A stretch of 64,000 nt of DNA from Apteryx mantelli (taxonomy: Eukaryota; Chordata; Aves; Apterygiformes; Apterygidae): assembly GCF_036417845.1 (NCBI RefSeq), contig NC_089981.1, positions 67,359,268 to 67,423,267 of the forward strand. The letters are read 5' to 3'. This document shows, in pieces, positions 1 to 11,723 of the stretch (its first letter is position 1; every line of letters starts with the position of its first letter). The notes under the pieces are model-generated. The model did no database searches and had not been told where the DNA came from. It worked only from the letters and a program-made list of their open reading frames with translations. The translations under genes were made by a program, and so were the position numbers.

Positions 1-2717
1 AGTTCACACTAATAATGTGTTGCTGGAGGCAACGAAGCCTGAACAAACAAATCAATCCAGGGGGAGGAGGAGTGATGGACTCACGAAAGCAAAGCCTGCA
101 GTAATGCCCCCCTACTTCTTTTGTAGAAACTTTCCCACCCAGATGCTAATTCTGCCTGATTAGCGAAGGGCCAGCCACTAAGGACGTACAGCAAAGCATC
201 CTGGGGGAACCTCATGTCCCACTTTCAGAGCCAGCTCACTGTGCTGGCGACAGAGCGCTGCTGCCCTGAAGTGCAGTGAAGCAATGAAGCTGGTATGCTG
301 GCTGGCGTGTCAAATAAACTAACACCCTCCAGTTGTCTGCTCTGCTGGCTGGTCCATGTGCCTGCAACACTCTTTGCACCCTGTGCCCTGGCATGCACTC
401 GGTTTTGGGTCAGATCCCTCCTGAAGATTCGTGCCTAACACAAAGCACACAAATGCATGACAAATAGGTGGAGGCAGAGTATAACAAGCACAACCACAAT
501 GAAATCCCTGTGCTTTTTGCACTGAATGAACATTACTGTTGGGCTTCTCAGGAGAAGGACAGGGCTGAATGTTTTAGGAAGAGAATCAAGAATATCATTG
601 GTGCTTATGCAAGAACATGAACTTATTTTGCTTCATTCAAAACTGACACTCTTTCTTCATACCATATATATCTAGTAAAAATATGTACATCTCAACCACC
701 ATGCTCACTATTATGCAACCAAATAAGTTCCCAAAAAAGAGGACTTATTTCAGATTGGGGATATTCTCAAAAAAGAGAAAAAAAAAGGATACAGGAAATG
801 GACTAAATAAGGTTGTCACCTGCCAGTGCTAGACACCTGTTCTTCATGTACAGAGTTGTACAGGTAGAGATTGTTATTTTGACTACTATCAGACCTATGC
901 AATTAATGACAGTATAGCAGATCCCCCATCTTTTCAAAAGACTCACAGATCTACCAGATCAGTATGAATCCAGACTTAGACCTACCCTGTTCCCTCTAGC
1001 CCTGTCAAAGTTTCTGTGAAGAGCCATCCTCTTTATGTAGTGAGACAGAAGACCAAGATTTTAAAAAGTTCATTTTATCATAACCTGGAACCTGAGAAAG
1101 TGGCAAGTCTAAGCTTAAATATTATCTGTATTTCAGATAATAATCAAAACATCTACTGGGATAGAACATCTACCTCCACATGTCTGTTTTATATTATGAG
1201 TTACCCTTTGTCAGTAACCACTGACCTCCTCTTGTCCTACACTCTATTCCATATTTGGCATGGAGCGTCAAAGACACCTAAGTGTTAGCTTATCTGCTTT
1301 TATGCTGCTCATACATTAAATTATTCCATTGGTCCAATATCTGCCTTAGGGTGTTTCAGGAAATAGTGCACTTTGTAATCACCATTCCATTACTGTGTTT
1401 GTGAAAACGATCAACAAATCTTAGGGCTGGAGCCTAAAGGCGCCTATACAGGCACCTACCTACTCAAGCATTATCCACACAGAGATTTCAATCAGCCAGG
1501 AGATTCCCGCAGGCAACTGCACCACAGAGGCTAATATCTCACTGTCTTAGTAGTGAGTTATGTCTCCTTCCAGTGCCAGTGTGCATGTTTGTGTATGTCA
1601 GCTAAAAGCAAAAGTAAATGGCAGCCCAAGGTACTGATCTTCCAGGTGTGGCAGATTGCTGGCTACCCTCTGCCAGGAAATAGGAGACCATTTGCTCAAA
1701 CAGCTGATTCCCACCTCAAAGAGTCCTCTGCTCCTGGCCTGAGTCCTGCCAAGGGTGCAGGCAGTTTCTCCTGCTAGCAGCAGCTCCCACACCCCAAACA
1801 GCAGGAGCCCCAGAAAGCCTGGAGCTCCTGCTCTTCTTGGCCTTGCCTCTCCCCTCTCCACAACACTGCGGAGGCAGGCGATATGGGTCCTGCACCCTCA
1901 GGCATGGAGGGGAAGACATGTGGAGGAAGAATGAAGAGCAAGAGTCCTGAACACAACCACAGCTCCCTGGAGCATGAAACCCCTCATCCTCACTCAGCCC
2001 TTCCTCCTCAACATTAGCCTCCCGACCCCACTGTCCCACCTTCTGCTCTTCTTTCAGTGTTTCGTACCCCCCTGCAACCAACTCCACTCACGCTGTGAAA
2101 CTAAATTTATGTGTAGAGCCAGCTCTTTGGGTGTATCAGTTAAAGTAAAAGCAGGTGTAAAAAAATATTCCCGACCATAGTGCACAGTATACAATAATAC
2201 AGTTGAGACAATGCACTAATACAAATGGTGAAAATACATTTCTTCCCTTGTCTCCCAAATGTTAGTTTAGTTGTGCATGTACTAATCAGCATATAAACCT
2301 GACAGACAGGGATTCCTAATGCCCTAATATTTTGCTTTTCAAAGCTGGTTTAGCCAATTCATATATCCTTCACACATCCATATACATCTACAGATAAAAT
2401 TCTTCCATGGTCTAATGTCATTTAAGTCACTGAAAATAAAGATATTTTTGTTTGAGTTACAGAGCTGACTTATTTTGTCACTCTCTCCATTTAACTATCC
2501 TCTACAGCAAGAACTCTTATTGAAGATAAAAGCTCAGTAAAGCCAATACCGGGCCAGACCACCTGGAAAACTGTGTATAGTGAAAATATAGTGAAAAAAT
2601 CTAGTGAATATAGTGAAAAGGTACTGATACACTAGCACAAAAGGAAATGAGATCTTGGGATGTTATCAGGGAGAGAATTCCAGAAGATAGGGAAATAGTA
2701 GCATCTTGGTATGAGGC

Positions 2718-3000
2718 TATGGTGAGACCTCAGTCTGGGTACAGTTTTGGTCACCTCATCCAAGAAAGATTAATTCAAACTGGAGCACAAGCAGAGAAGG
2801 GCTTGCTAGGGTGAGGAGGAAAACGGAGAACCTGTCTTACAAGAAAATACAAAAGAGCTTGTCTTGTTCAGTTTAGCAAAATGAAAGCTGAGAGGGGAAT
2901 ATAATTACACTGTATAAATACATTAAAGGATTTATACTAGACAAGGCAAAAAGCTGTTTAAAAGAGAATACTGGCACAGGGACAAGTGGATAAGAAATGG
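2718..3000 (+). mobile_element. Degenerate CR1-type LINE fragment
   Basis: Patches read in order like the 3' part of an old CR1/L3 element: GGTGAGACCTCAGTCTGGGTAC, then CAGTTTTGGTC, then GCAGAGAAGGGCTTGCTAGG, then GAAAGCTGAGAGGGGAATATAA. There are many mismatches and indels, so it is ancient and inactive. Limits are approximate. Confidence 0.6.
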
Positions 3001-3224
3001 TCATGAATAAATTTACTCTGATGTCCTGGGAAATATCTTCTATCTAATATCTATGATCTTAAGCGAGTCATGTTGAAAGCTCTCTTTAAATGTTTACATG
3101 TGAAGATACACCAGCTTCAATAAACTGGTGACTTAAGTCTGCACTTAAAGGGTGCAACTTTTACAAAGCCTGTAATGTGCATGAAAACACAAAGTGCAGG
3201 ATATATGTTGAAAGGATTTTTACT

Positions 3225-3425
3225 CTCATTTTAGGCACTAAACTAAATGGTTAGATTTTGAAAGGAGCACATTAAGCTGCATCTATTTGAAAATTTTGCC
3301 ATGCCATAATAGGAATAGCTAGGACCTGAGCATTTTGGAAGTAATTTCAGGCACCAAACTCTGATCTGCAATCCTTCACTTTAGGTGTTGAGCACTTGAA
3401 AATCTGACCCCTGAGATTTTAAAAA
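3225..3425. repeat. Possible ancient interspersed repeat (TTAGGCAC-type)
   Basis: Repeated short blocks of the form TTTTAGGCACTAAACT, GATTTTGAAAGGAGCACATT, CAGGCACCAAACTCTGA and TTTAGGTGTTGAGCACTTG followed by AAAATCTGACCCCTGAG resemble an old amniote repeat built from TTAGGC/GCCTAA and TTTTGAAAA units. Divergence is high and I cannot name the family. Confidence 0.35.
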
Positions 3426-5804
3426 ATGAATCTTAAGTGATTAATTCAAATCCGTCTCCAAGAGATGTAGTGCAATACCATTAGGTAGTTTATATTAAGT
3501 AAACTGAGGTATCTTATTTCAGTGGACAGGCATCCATGTCACAAAATCCAGGACAATTCTCACTCTTAGTTAGCAAGCTCAGAATGAACAAAGTAGCCTG
3601 AAATCTCCTCTTATTCTTGTGCAACAAGCACAGTCAAAATGTAAATCCCAGTTTACATCTAGTCTGAGATTAAGTAGAGGATTTCAGTCTCACAGCTAGC
3701 AAATGTAAGTATAATTAAAACCAAACTGCTTCTAATAACAACTGAACAAACTCATTCTGCAGGATTCATGTCACATCTGTGCTCCAACACTATTTGTTGA
3801 AATTTCTCATTCTTATTTGCCGTACGCCTCTGCCAGTGTTTTTACCTGCTGTTTTATACTGCCAGTTCTATTCAACCCCAATTATTCTGACAGGAAATTC
3901 CACACAGAATTGGGATAGTATATCTCTAATTAAGAGCACATGAAATGATTTACAGCTCCAGTTAACCAGTACTGCTGCTGACATCTTGTTTATTTCTCTG
4001 CCATTCAGAATTTACAGTGAAAATGTAAGTTCTCTGCTGGCTAATTTCTCTGTATTGCGAATCCAGATATTGTTTGAGCACTGCAGAATCAGGTTCCATA
4101 TGGTGCAGACAGCTCCACAGGGGACCAGTTAGGTCTCAGTGCGGCATGAATCTGGAATAGTGCTGCACGATTGCTGTATTGTGATAGTACCATTTTTGCC
4201 TCCTGCCAGTGGTACCACTGCATGCTGCCAGGAACAGAATGCAAAAGGCAAAATAACGCTGTTGAAGATTGCCACTTATGTTTTCCAGTTCCATATGGTG
4301 CCAAAGAGCTTGATTTTGGGAGATGCTTTGGTGTTCTTCACTCCCAATAGCTTTATTAAGCTCAGAAGCAATTTGGTATCCTGCAGAAGTGATCCAAACA
4401 AACCTAGTTTTTCTTCATTCAGCACAGCAATTACAGTTAGTCACTGCACATAGGTATTCAATTTTCAGTTAAGCTTCAAACTGTCCTGCCCAGCTGCAAA
4501 ACCTCCTAATGAACTTGTACTGCTTATCACATAGGCATGTGGCTCTCCACACTGCATTAGAGAGCAACCAGGGCCAATGTAAACACAGTGGCTGAGGAAT
4601 CACAGCACTACAAACACAGATGGAGAGCTTCACACTACTTACTTCACCTCACTGACATGAGATAAATTACAAAGCATCTACCCAGAGCTATTCTCTTGGG
4701 ACAGTGGCTACATAAAAGGGGATCAGCAGTTCGGTCCCATGACTGGGGCTGCAATTCTGTTCACTTTCCTTTCAGCTGTTCTGACTACATAAAAACATCA
4801 GTGGATAGATGTGGAAAGAGTGAAATTCATAAAGGACATCATGTAGGCTCAGCACTTAGCAGCTTTATAACACCATATATAATCCTGCTACAAATCCACA
4901 GTCACTGTGGTTTGCACTTCAGAGTAGCAATGGAGAAAAAACTCCGACTCCAAGCATCTAAACGAAGAGATGCTCCCTTAGCTGTTTGCAGTACAAGGTT
5001 AATGACACATATGAGAGCAGAACTGACTCTACCATGACAAGCAGGCAAGAAAACACTCCATTAATAGCAAAATGACCAGATATGTAACTTTTTTCTTTTT
5101 TTTAAAAAGAAAAACATTTTTAATTGAAACATTCCTACACAATACTGAAAACAAGACCCAGCTTTTCCACGCTGTCACTTTATCTTCTTGCACTTTGCCT
5201 TTTCCCTGTCCTAGACCTGGCATTTGCAGGGATGTAGAGAAGCAAAGGAGGCTAGACTAATTCACAGGAGTAAGCAGGATCAGACCCAGCCTGGTAGGAA
5301 TTAGCAAGAGTAAACTCAAGCTCTTTCTTCTAACTCCCCTCTTCCTATGGAAGCCATGTTATATCCTCTCCTCCTGCATCCCAGAATTCCTCATCATTTC
5401 CGTGGAGAAAGCAAGCATCTGATATTCCTGCAGCTTCTTTAAGTATTCTTTCTTGGGAGGCAGGGATGTGGAGAAGATAAGTAACCAGAGTTAATTTCTA
5501 GGGCATAGATGAGGCAGATATTGAACCTTTTGACTTTAGGAAACTAGCTCTAGCCCCAGCTGGGATCACAAGACCTGGCAGGGCTGAACTGAGATCACTG
5601 AGACCTCAATTCTGCTTTAATTATTATCAGTAACATGAGGACAGTCTTTAAAAATAAAACCATTGAGCTGCATGCTAAAAACTCCTAGAATTTTGAGTAG
5701 CTGGAGACAGCTGAAGAGGGACAAGTTTTGCTACAGCTGACATTGATCAGAAAAATATTACAGAGATATTCGCTAAGGATATGCTACATCTCAAACTGAA
5801 GTTA

Positions 5805-5918
5805 TGGGTTTGGTGCAGAAATGACTGGGTGAGGTTCTTTGGCCTGAGATATTCAGGAGGCCAGTCTAGATGATGATAATATCATAGTCCTCCCTTCTGA
5901 CCTTAAAGTCTATGAATC
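5805..5918 (+). mobile_element. Old CR1 LINE 3' end
   Basis: The stretch ATGGGTTTGGTGCAGAAATG, then ACTGGGTGAGGTTCTTTGGC, then GGAGGCCAGTCTAGATGATG, then CCCTTCTGACCTTAAAGTCT, ending TATGAATCA, follows the 3' terminal region of the older CR1 families shared by birds, crocodilians and turtles. It is a truncated, inactive copy in the sense orientation of the plus strand. Confidence 0.75.
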
Positions 5919-7586
5919 AGTTGTCCGCAGACCAAGCCTGTTCAGTAATTCTCTCTATTGAACAGATCAAAATAAACTTTTGTTTTTTGTTGTACCTTTT
6001 CTTTCCTCATTCTAACATTCCCCCACTCCCCTGACAGATTTCTTATGTCTTTACTTCCTGCCATAAGGAAGAATGAAGACAGTGACTCAATTTCTCTTGC
6101 TTGTTCACTACTTATATCTACAGTCTTCAGCCTGCTTCAGCCAGCAAGACCACCAGCAGACTGTAAAGCAAAGACTAGTCCTACATCACACATGGCCAGC
6201 CTGTGAGCCACAGTCTCGCCCGGTGCAAAAAGGGATGAGGATTCAACACTGCTGCAGAGGATATTGGGATATTTTAGATTTTTTTAAAGCATCCATAAAA
6301 GTATTAAAGAGGAGGTTAGAACTAATTTCCAAATCCACAGTTCTGATTTGGGATCAGAACTTCCCTACTCTTATGAACTATCTAGACCAAGCTTTCCAGT
6401 TCTGCCCCACATATGCATTACTCTTCAAGAAGCTAGAAATGTCTTGTTTTGAAAAAAACATGGGATTGAAACTATTCAAGTAAAAGCTCTTTAAGCAAAT
6501 CAAGTGATCTGAAGCCCACAGAACTTTGAAAAAAACACCCTCAATCCTTCAAGGGTATAAAACATCCGAACTGCTAGTCTGTGGCTGGTATTGGATGTGA
6601 GGGAGAAGAGAACTGCCTCCAGCACAGAATTTGGCCCTTATAGATTGGAGTTGTGTAAGAACACATTTTGGGTACTCTTTGCTCATCATATTCTAGAAAT
6701 CCTCTCCCCCTTGAGCACAGGATTAGCTGTTCCTGCGTGCAGCTTCTCCAGCTGGCTTTCGCTGGCTCTCCCATACAGAACTTTTCCCGTGATTGGGACT
6801 TAGACACCTGAACAAGTTGGCTAGTAGTTACACAGTTATAACTGGAGTGCAGCCTTTTCTGGGGTGGAAAACAGCATATGCTATTTTTCCCTTGCTCTGA
6901 TAATTACTGTTGGACATCTTCAGAGCTTGTAACCATGCCTGTAGCCTGTTTTTGACATTCAGTGCTAACATATTGCACAGCTGTATAAACTGTTCTTGAT
7001 TAAAGTTTCTTGATTAAAACCTACAGAATATCATTCTTGCAATCATCATATCAGGATGCTGTATCTAGCTGGCTAAAGTCACAATAAACAGTATTCGAAA
7101 AAGAATTACTGCAGAATAGAGGAGGGAAAAAGGTTTGAAGTTAGTACTTGCCCCCATTGCCTTCAAGAAACAGCTGGAGCTGAGTTTGTCAGTATTGTCA
7201 CCTCCAAGTTTTAAAAATGAAGAATCAGAACCTCCTCAAACCATGCAATCTATTTCAAAAATAACAAAATTCTGAAAGTTAATTCTTTCTGTTATTTACT
7301 TACTTTCTGGGTTTTGAGCAGTTAGGGGTCACACATGCAACCTTCTATCTCCAAACATGCAGATGTCTTTAGAAAATAACAACATAGTGATTCCCTCATA
7401 ATCCCAATAGTCCCAAAGCGTTAGGTGAATGTCAAACAGTACAACTTGTCAGTGAATTGAACTATCAACACCAAACATTGTGTAGCAGCAGCTCTCCTAA
7501 GAAACAAATCAGAACAGAAACAACAGAACTGACTACTAAGCACCAAAAATATATCAGAGAATTTATGTCTACAAGGCTAACCAGCA

Positions 7587-7686
7587 TTTTATTTTTATAT
7601 ATATGCACAAATATAATTATTTTATTTAGTATATTATATATAGTCTCTATTTAATTTTTAATTTATATATAAATATAAATTATTTT
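7587..7686. repeat. AT-rich low-complexity block
   Basis: About 100 bp is almost entirely A and T, with TATATATA and TTTATTTT runs. There is no regular repeat unit and no coding potential. Confidence 0.8.
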
Positions 7687-10600
7687 CGAGATGAACACTG
7701 AAACACAGAAATCTAAGTCAAGCCATGTAAGGGAAACCACTGTGCTAATGCGAAACATTTAGCTGTGAGGTATTTGTGTGAGACCTCAGAACAGAACCCA
7801 GTACTTCCAGATCTGGAATCTTAACTAAAAGATTGTCTCTCCCTTGCTCCCCTCACATGTAGATATTCAGCCTTTTTTGATAATGGAGAAAGGCATTTGC
7901 TCCAGAACAAATAAATATTTCTATTGTATCAGTAACAGAGATGTCCTGCATTACTTATCTTGCAGAGTGCAGCCCAAATGCCAAAAGCTCCTGCTTCTTT
8001 GCATGCTCACTGATACAAGTTGAGCAATGCAGCAACGTGTAGTAGGAAGCTCTGAGACAATGGGCCGCTTACCAGCACCCAATACAGCTTCATAAGCACC
8101 ATGAAGCCACAACTGTGGGGAGTTGTAAAGTGCTTGTTGTAACCATATAAGCACGGCCATGTTACATGGGCAGTCTGCTATCACTTGATCCAAATTTATC
8201 AGCTAGCTACTGCAGGCTGAACTAGGTCCTCATACTGATGGAGATGAAGATAATATAACAGGCCTCTTGGAGCCAGAGTTGAAACTAGCATAGGCAATAA
8301 AGTGCCAGTCACCATCTTCTCGCAGTACTCCTGCAGTACTTATCTTCACTGCTGGGAACTCGCTTGCCTTCAAGGGAAATCACTGAGCCTATCCTGACTC
8401 CATCAGCTGGGAGGCTTTCTGCAATATATTGAAGGTAAACTCTGGGGTTGGGATTGCTCTAGTCTTTACCATCTATCTCAGATATCTTCCAAGGTCATAT
8501 CTTATGTAAACACGTGCTCTAAATAAAGATCAAGCCCATGAAATTGTTTTGCATTTAAATCTTGTAAATTATGAGAAAGTTGATTCCCAACCAATTCTAC
8601 CTGCTTTACAGCCAAACACCCTTGGACATTAAGATGTAGATTCTCATTGCTGGGAGCCAGCTCTCTGTATGTCTACATTCAGACTGACATTGGGCTTTTA
8701 TCTGTTCCTGCACAAAATCCCATGCCCTGAACTTTGACAAGCAGTTGATGCTTAAGCATTGTGTGTGCAGGAGAAACTCAAGATAGTTTTTGAGATTTTG
8801 GAACAGGGTCACCTGGATTCTCTTCTGTGTTGTTCAGGCAATAAAAATTCTCTGAGGCCAAAATAACTAGTGCTTAACCACTGAGCAGAATTTTTCACTC
8901 TTATTGTCCATAGATTTTTTTCTTGCATGAAACAATATTAAACCTGAGCTAGTCTTATTCTGATTCTCTACCATCACCAAACAAATTAAAATTTGATTTC
9001 TTGTTTTTGTTGATTTTTAGCAGTAAATTGAATCTGTTTTTTTTTGGTTTTGTTTTTTTAAATCAAGCTTGACCTTGGAATCAACATATTGGCTAACGAG
9101 AGCTTGTAAACAGGCCAGTGTATACAGATGAAATGAAAGCAAATTAAGTCAAAGACGACATCAACCTATGACTTTGCCATGACATCAAACATGAGAGAAC
9201 TCCTCTCTTTCTTTCATGGAAAAAAATGCTATTTCATTGTCTTGATGGAGCCTTCAACCTCCCCTAGAGGTTGAGGCAACCAGTCTTTTGAGAAGAGAAA
9301 TGTGAATCAACAAGGAAGAAAAAAGTTTTAAATGTTTGAATCAAGTCAGGTTTGAATAACCAAATTTCTGGAGAGGGGCAGAGAAGGTGCATATGCAGAG
9401 AGAGAAAAAAAATGGTCACACATTTTGTTCACTTGTTCACTCTGAGGATGGGATGAAGGCTGAGTGAACAACAGAAAAGTAGCCAGAACTGTACAACAGA
9501 TGCATGGCCACCAGGCCCTCAGCTTCCTCACCTCCATGAACCATGCCTGATGCCAATGGGCAATTCAGGGACTGGGTGGGCTGCGAGCCATCCCATGAAC
9601 TGGAACAAATAGATGCTCTTTGTTTATGCTGCCCTTCTGCAAACCGCACATCTGGTGGTAAGAAGACTCAATATATTTCTTACTTCCAGTTCCAGTACCA
9701 CTAAGACACGGTGTAGCTTGTGTTTTAGCTAATGACACAGACGTGCCTATGTTAGCTTTTTGTTTTGTTTTGTTTTTACTTTTTAAAAGTTATAGGTGAG
9801 TGGAATGATTGGAATGATTTTTTTGACCTATGTTTGGCTAAGAAATATATTGGTTTGTGACTGGGAAAGAAGAGTAATAAGGTTGTATACAAAGCTTTTA
9901 ATAAAGTATCAACGTCTCTTTTAGCCATATATAGCAAATGGTCCCATATGTATGCCACCAATATACAGCATGACTTTTGCCATTCATTTCCCTAAATGAT
10001 GCAAAGATATAGATGCACAGGGCATCCCTAATTTCCCTTGCTCACCTAGTCAGATTCCCAGTGACAACAGTCTGGCTGCCTGTATCAAATCAGTAAAGCA
10101 GCAATATCCAGATGAAAACTCTTAAGCTTTATCCTAATGGACATCAGCTCATCAAAACAGAATTGATGCTCACACTGGCATCCAAACCACTGGTAGACAA
10201 TGCCATCTTGTCTGTGCTGCTAGTGGTTTCACAAATCTGAGGTACAGAGGACAAGCAAGGTATTCTAAAATAAAAACGGGCAGACAGACATGTGACAACT
10301 GTATTATTTGAAGGAAGAAAGATCTCTACTTGTCCAAAGAAGTGAACATTTCTTCTCAAACCCTTTGTCCTAAGGTACCTGGTCAGAACCTACTATGTTG
10401 CTGTTTATGAACCTATCCTGATGTTCAACCCAGTCTCACTGAAGCATCAGGCAAATACCCTTTTCAACTGATGTATGGAGGTGCTCCTCATGAAAGGCAC
10501 ATATGACATCAGTGGGGCTTAGGAAGTCCATTTTCTCAAAACAGTTCTTATTTCACAAACACTGTTACATTCATCATCTGAGAGCAAAACACATTATTAA

Positions 10601-11525
10601 TTGCTTCATATGTCTGCACTATCATGGAACCAGCAAATCAGTTTTCATTACCAACTTGGTTAGCCATTGACCTTCCTCAGACTGGGGTAGGCAGCTTCCA
10701 AGGTACTTCGGGTGTTTGCTTCTGGAGTGGCTTGGTTTCTCTTTTTGTATCCTGACACTGCAGGATAAGGAGGAGCTCTTCTTGTGCGCTGTGGAAGTCT
10801 GCTTTGTCACGCAGGTGCTCTGGTCATCCCAGCTCTGGGTGACACTGATTCCACCACTGTGCTCTACTTCTGCTGCTCCAGAAATTCTGGACTACAACTA
10901 AAGCACAGGGAGCTACAATGCCATGGAACAAATCCCTCCACACTCACATCACCATCTGGCATGAATGGATCTCTACAAGGCCAGGTAATACCCTTAAGGA
11001 TCAAAAATCTGCTACTAAACCACCCTTTGCCATCTCCTACACTGTCTCTGTATTATTCTACAGTAACAGTGCAGGTAGAGTGGAAAGAGCGCATCCACAG
11101 CACTGGATGTGTGCTTGGCACTTGCTGAAACAGAGAGAAGCATGCAGAGCTGAAACTGCCTCAGCCAAATACATTGGTGAGCTAAGAACATTTCTGCCCA
11201 GAAGTTCAGGATGGGCAGCCAAGTTCTCCCACAATATACTGAGAATCAGTTCTGAGATCAGCTTCAGCTAATGTGGCACACAGAAAAGAGAAATACTCCA
11301 GCATTTCACTCAGTTAAGTCCAGCAATAGGTATGCAGTTGCATTTGCTCTTACTTTGGGAGTCTGCAAACATCATAGGTGTGTTAAAACCAGGTGTGCTT
11401 ACCAGGGAATTGGACCAGAACCAAGTTTTTGTCCCACTAATCCATCAATTCGTTTCTGGACCCAAGATGAGTGAGTTTGACTATTATCAAAAAGACAGAC
11501 AGAAGTTTGAAGCCTTCCCTCTTAC

Positions 11526-11723
11526 CAGCTGAATCTGCTGCAGATGTTCCACCACTTGTCAAGTCCTCAGTATTGATCGACTGCAGATCTGTGTAGGAAG
11601 GAGCAATGCTTGGGCTGCTAGTGTCCTCTGAGTTGGTTGTCCAGCTGCTCTCTGAGGCATGGGCTCGTCTCTCAGAAGAGTCAGAGGAGGGGGAAGTCCA
11701 GCTGGGTGCTTTTGATGGAGACA
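11526..11723 (-). CDS. STON2: STON2 coding exon (third coding exon)
   Basis: This is a 198-nt exon. Its acceptor is a pyrimidine-rich TTTCTTTCCTGCATCCAG and its donor is GTAAG just below 11526. It begins with the last two bases of a valine codon split with the previous exon and ends with the first base of the next codon (phase 1-1). It encodes about residues 115-180, a serine/threonine-rich stretch containing SESSWTTNSEDTSSPS, SYTDLQSINTED and TSGGTSAADSA. That pattern matches the disordered N-terminal region of stonin 2, which carries motifs for endocytic partners. The length is a multiple of three, so skipping would not shift the frame. The next exon is not in the window: nothing downstream to position 1 resembles the long central stonin 2 exon. 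Confidence 0.92.

Larger units (their letters stand above)
1..11525 (-). other. STON2: STON2 intron (partial, continues past window start)
   Basis: This is AT-rich non-coding DNA downstream of the donor at 11521-11525. I see no convincing exon on either strand; open frames up to about 136 codons look like chance. It holds old CR1 fragments (2718-3000 and 5805-5918), an AT-rich low-complexity block (7587-7686) and a degenerate TTAGGCAC-type repeat (3225-3425). Confidence 0.8.

Noticed and set aside
1553-2180. Overlapping open frames of 60-123 codons on both strands
   Set aside because: Local higher GC content reduces stop codons; the frames contradict each other and show no homology that I can recognise.
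6073-6483. 136-codon plus-strand open frame with a hydrophobic start
   Set aside because: The start looks vaguely like a signal peptide, but the rest has no domain and the frame lies in a STON2 intron antisense to the gene. Considered chance.
10716-11532. Cluster of overlapping plus-strand open frames of 61-117 codons
   Set aside because: Several frames are open over the same bases, none shows a domain or consistent splice borders, and all are antisense to STON2.
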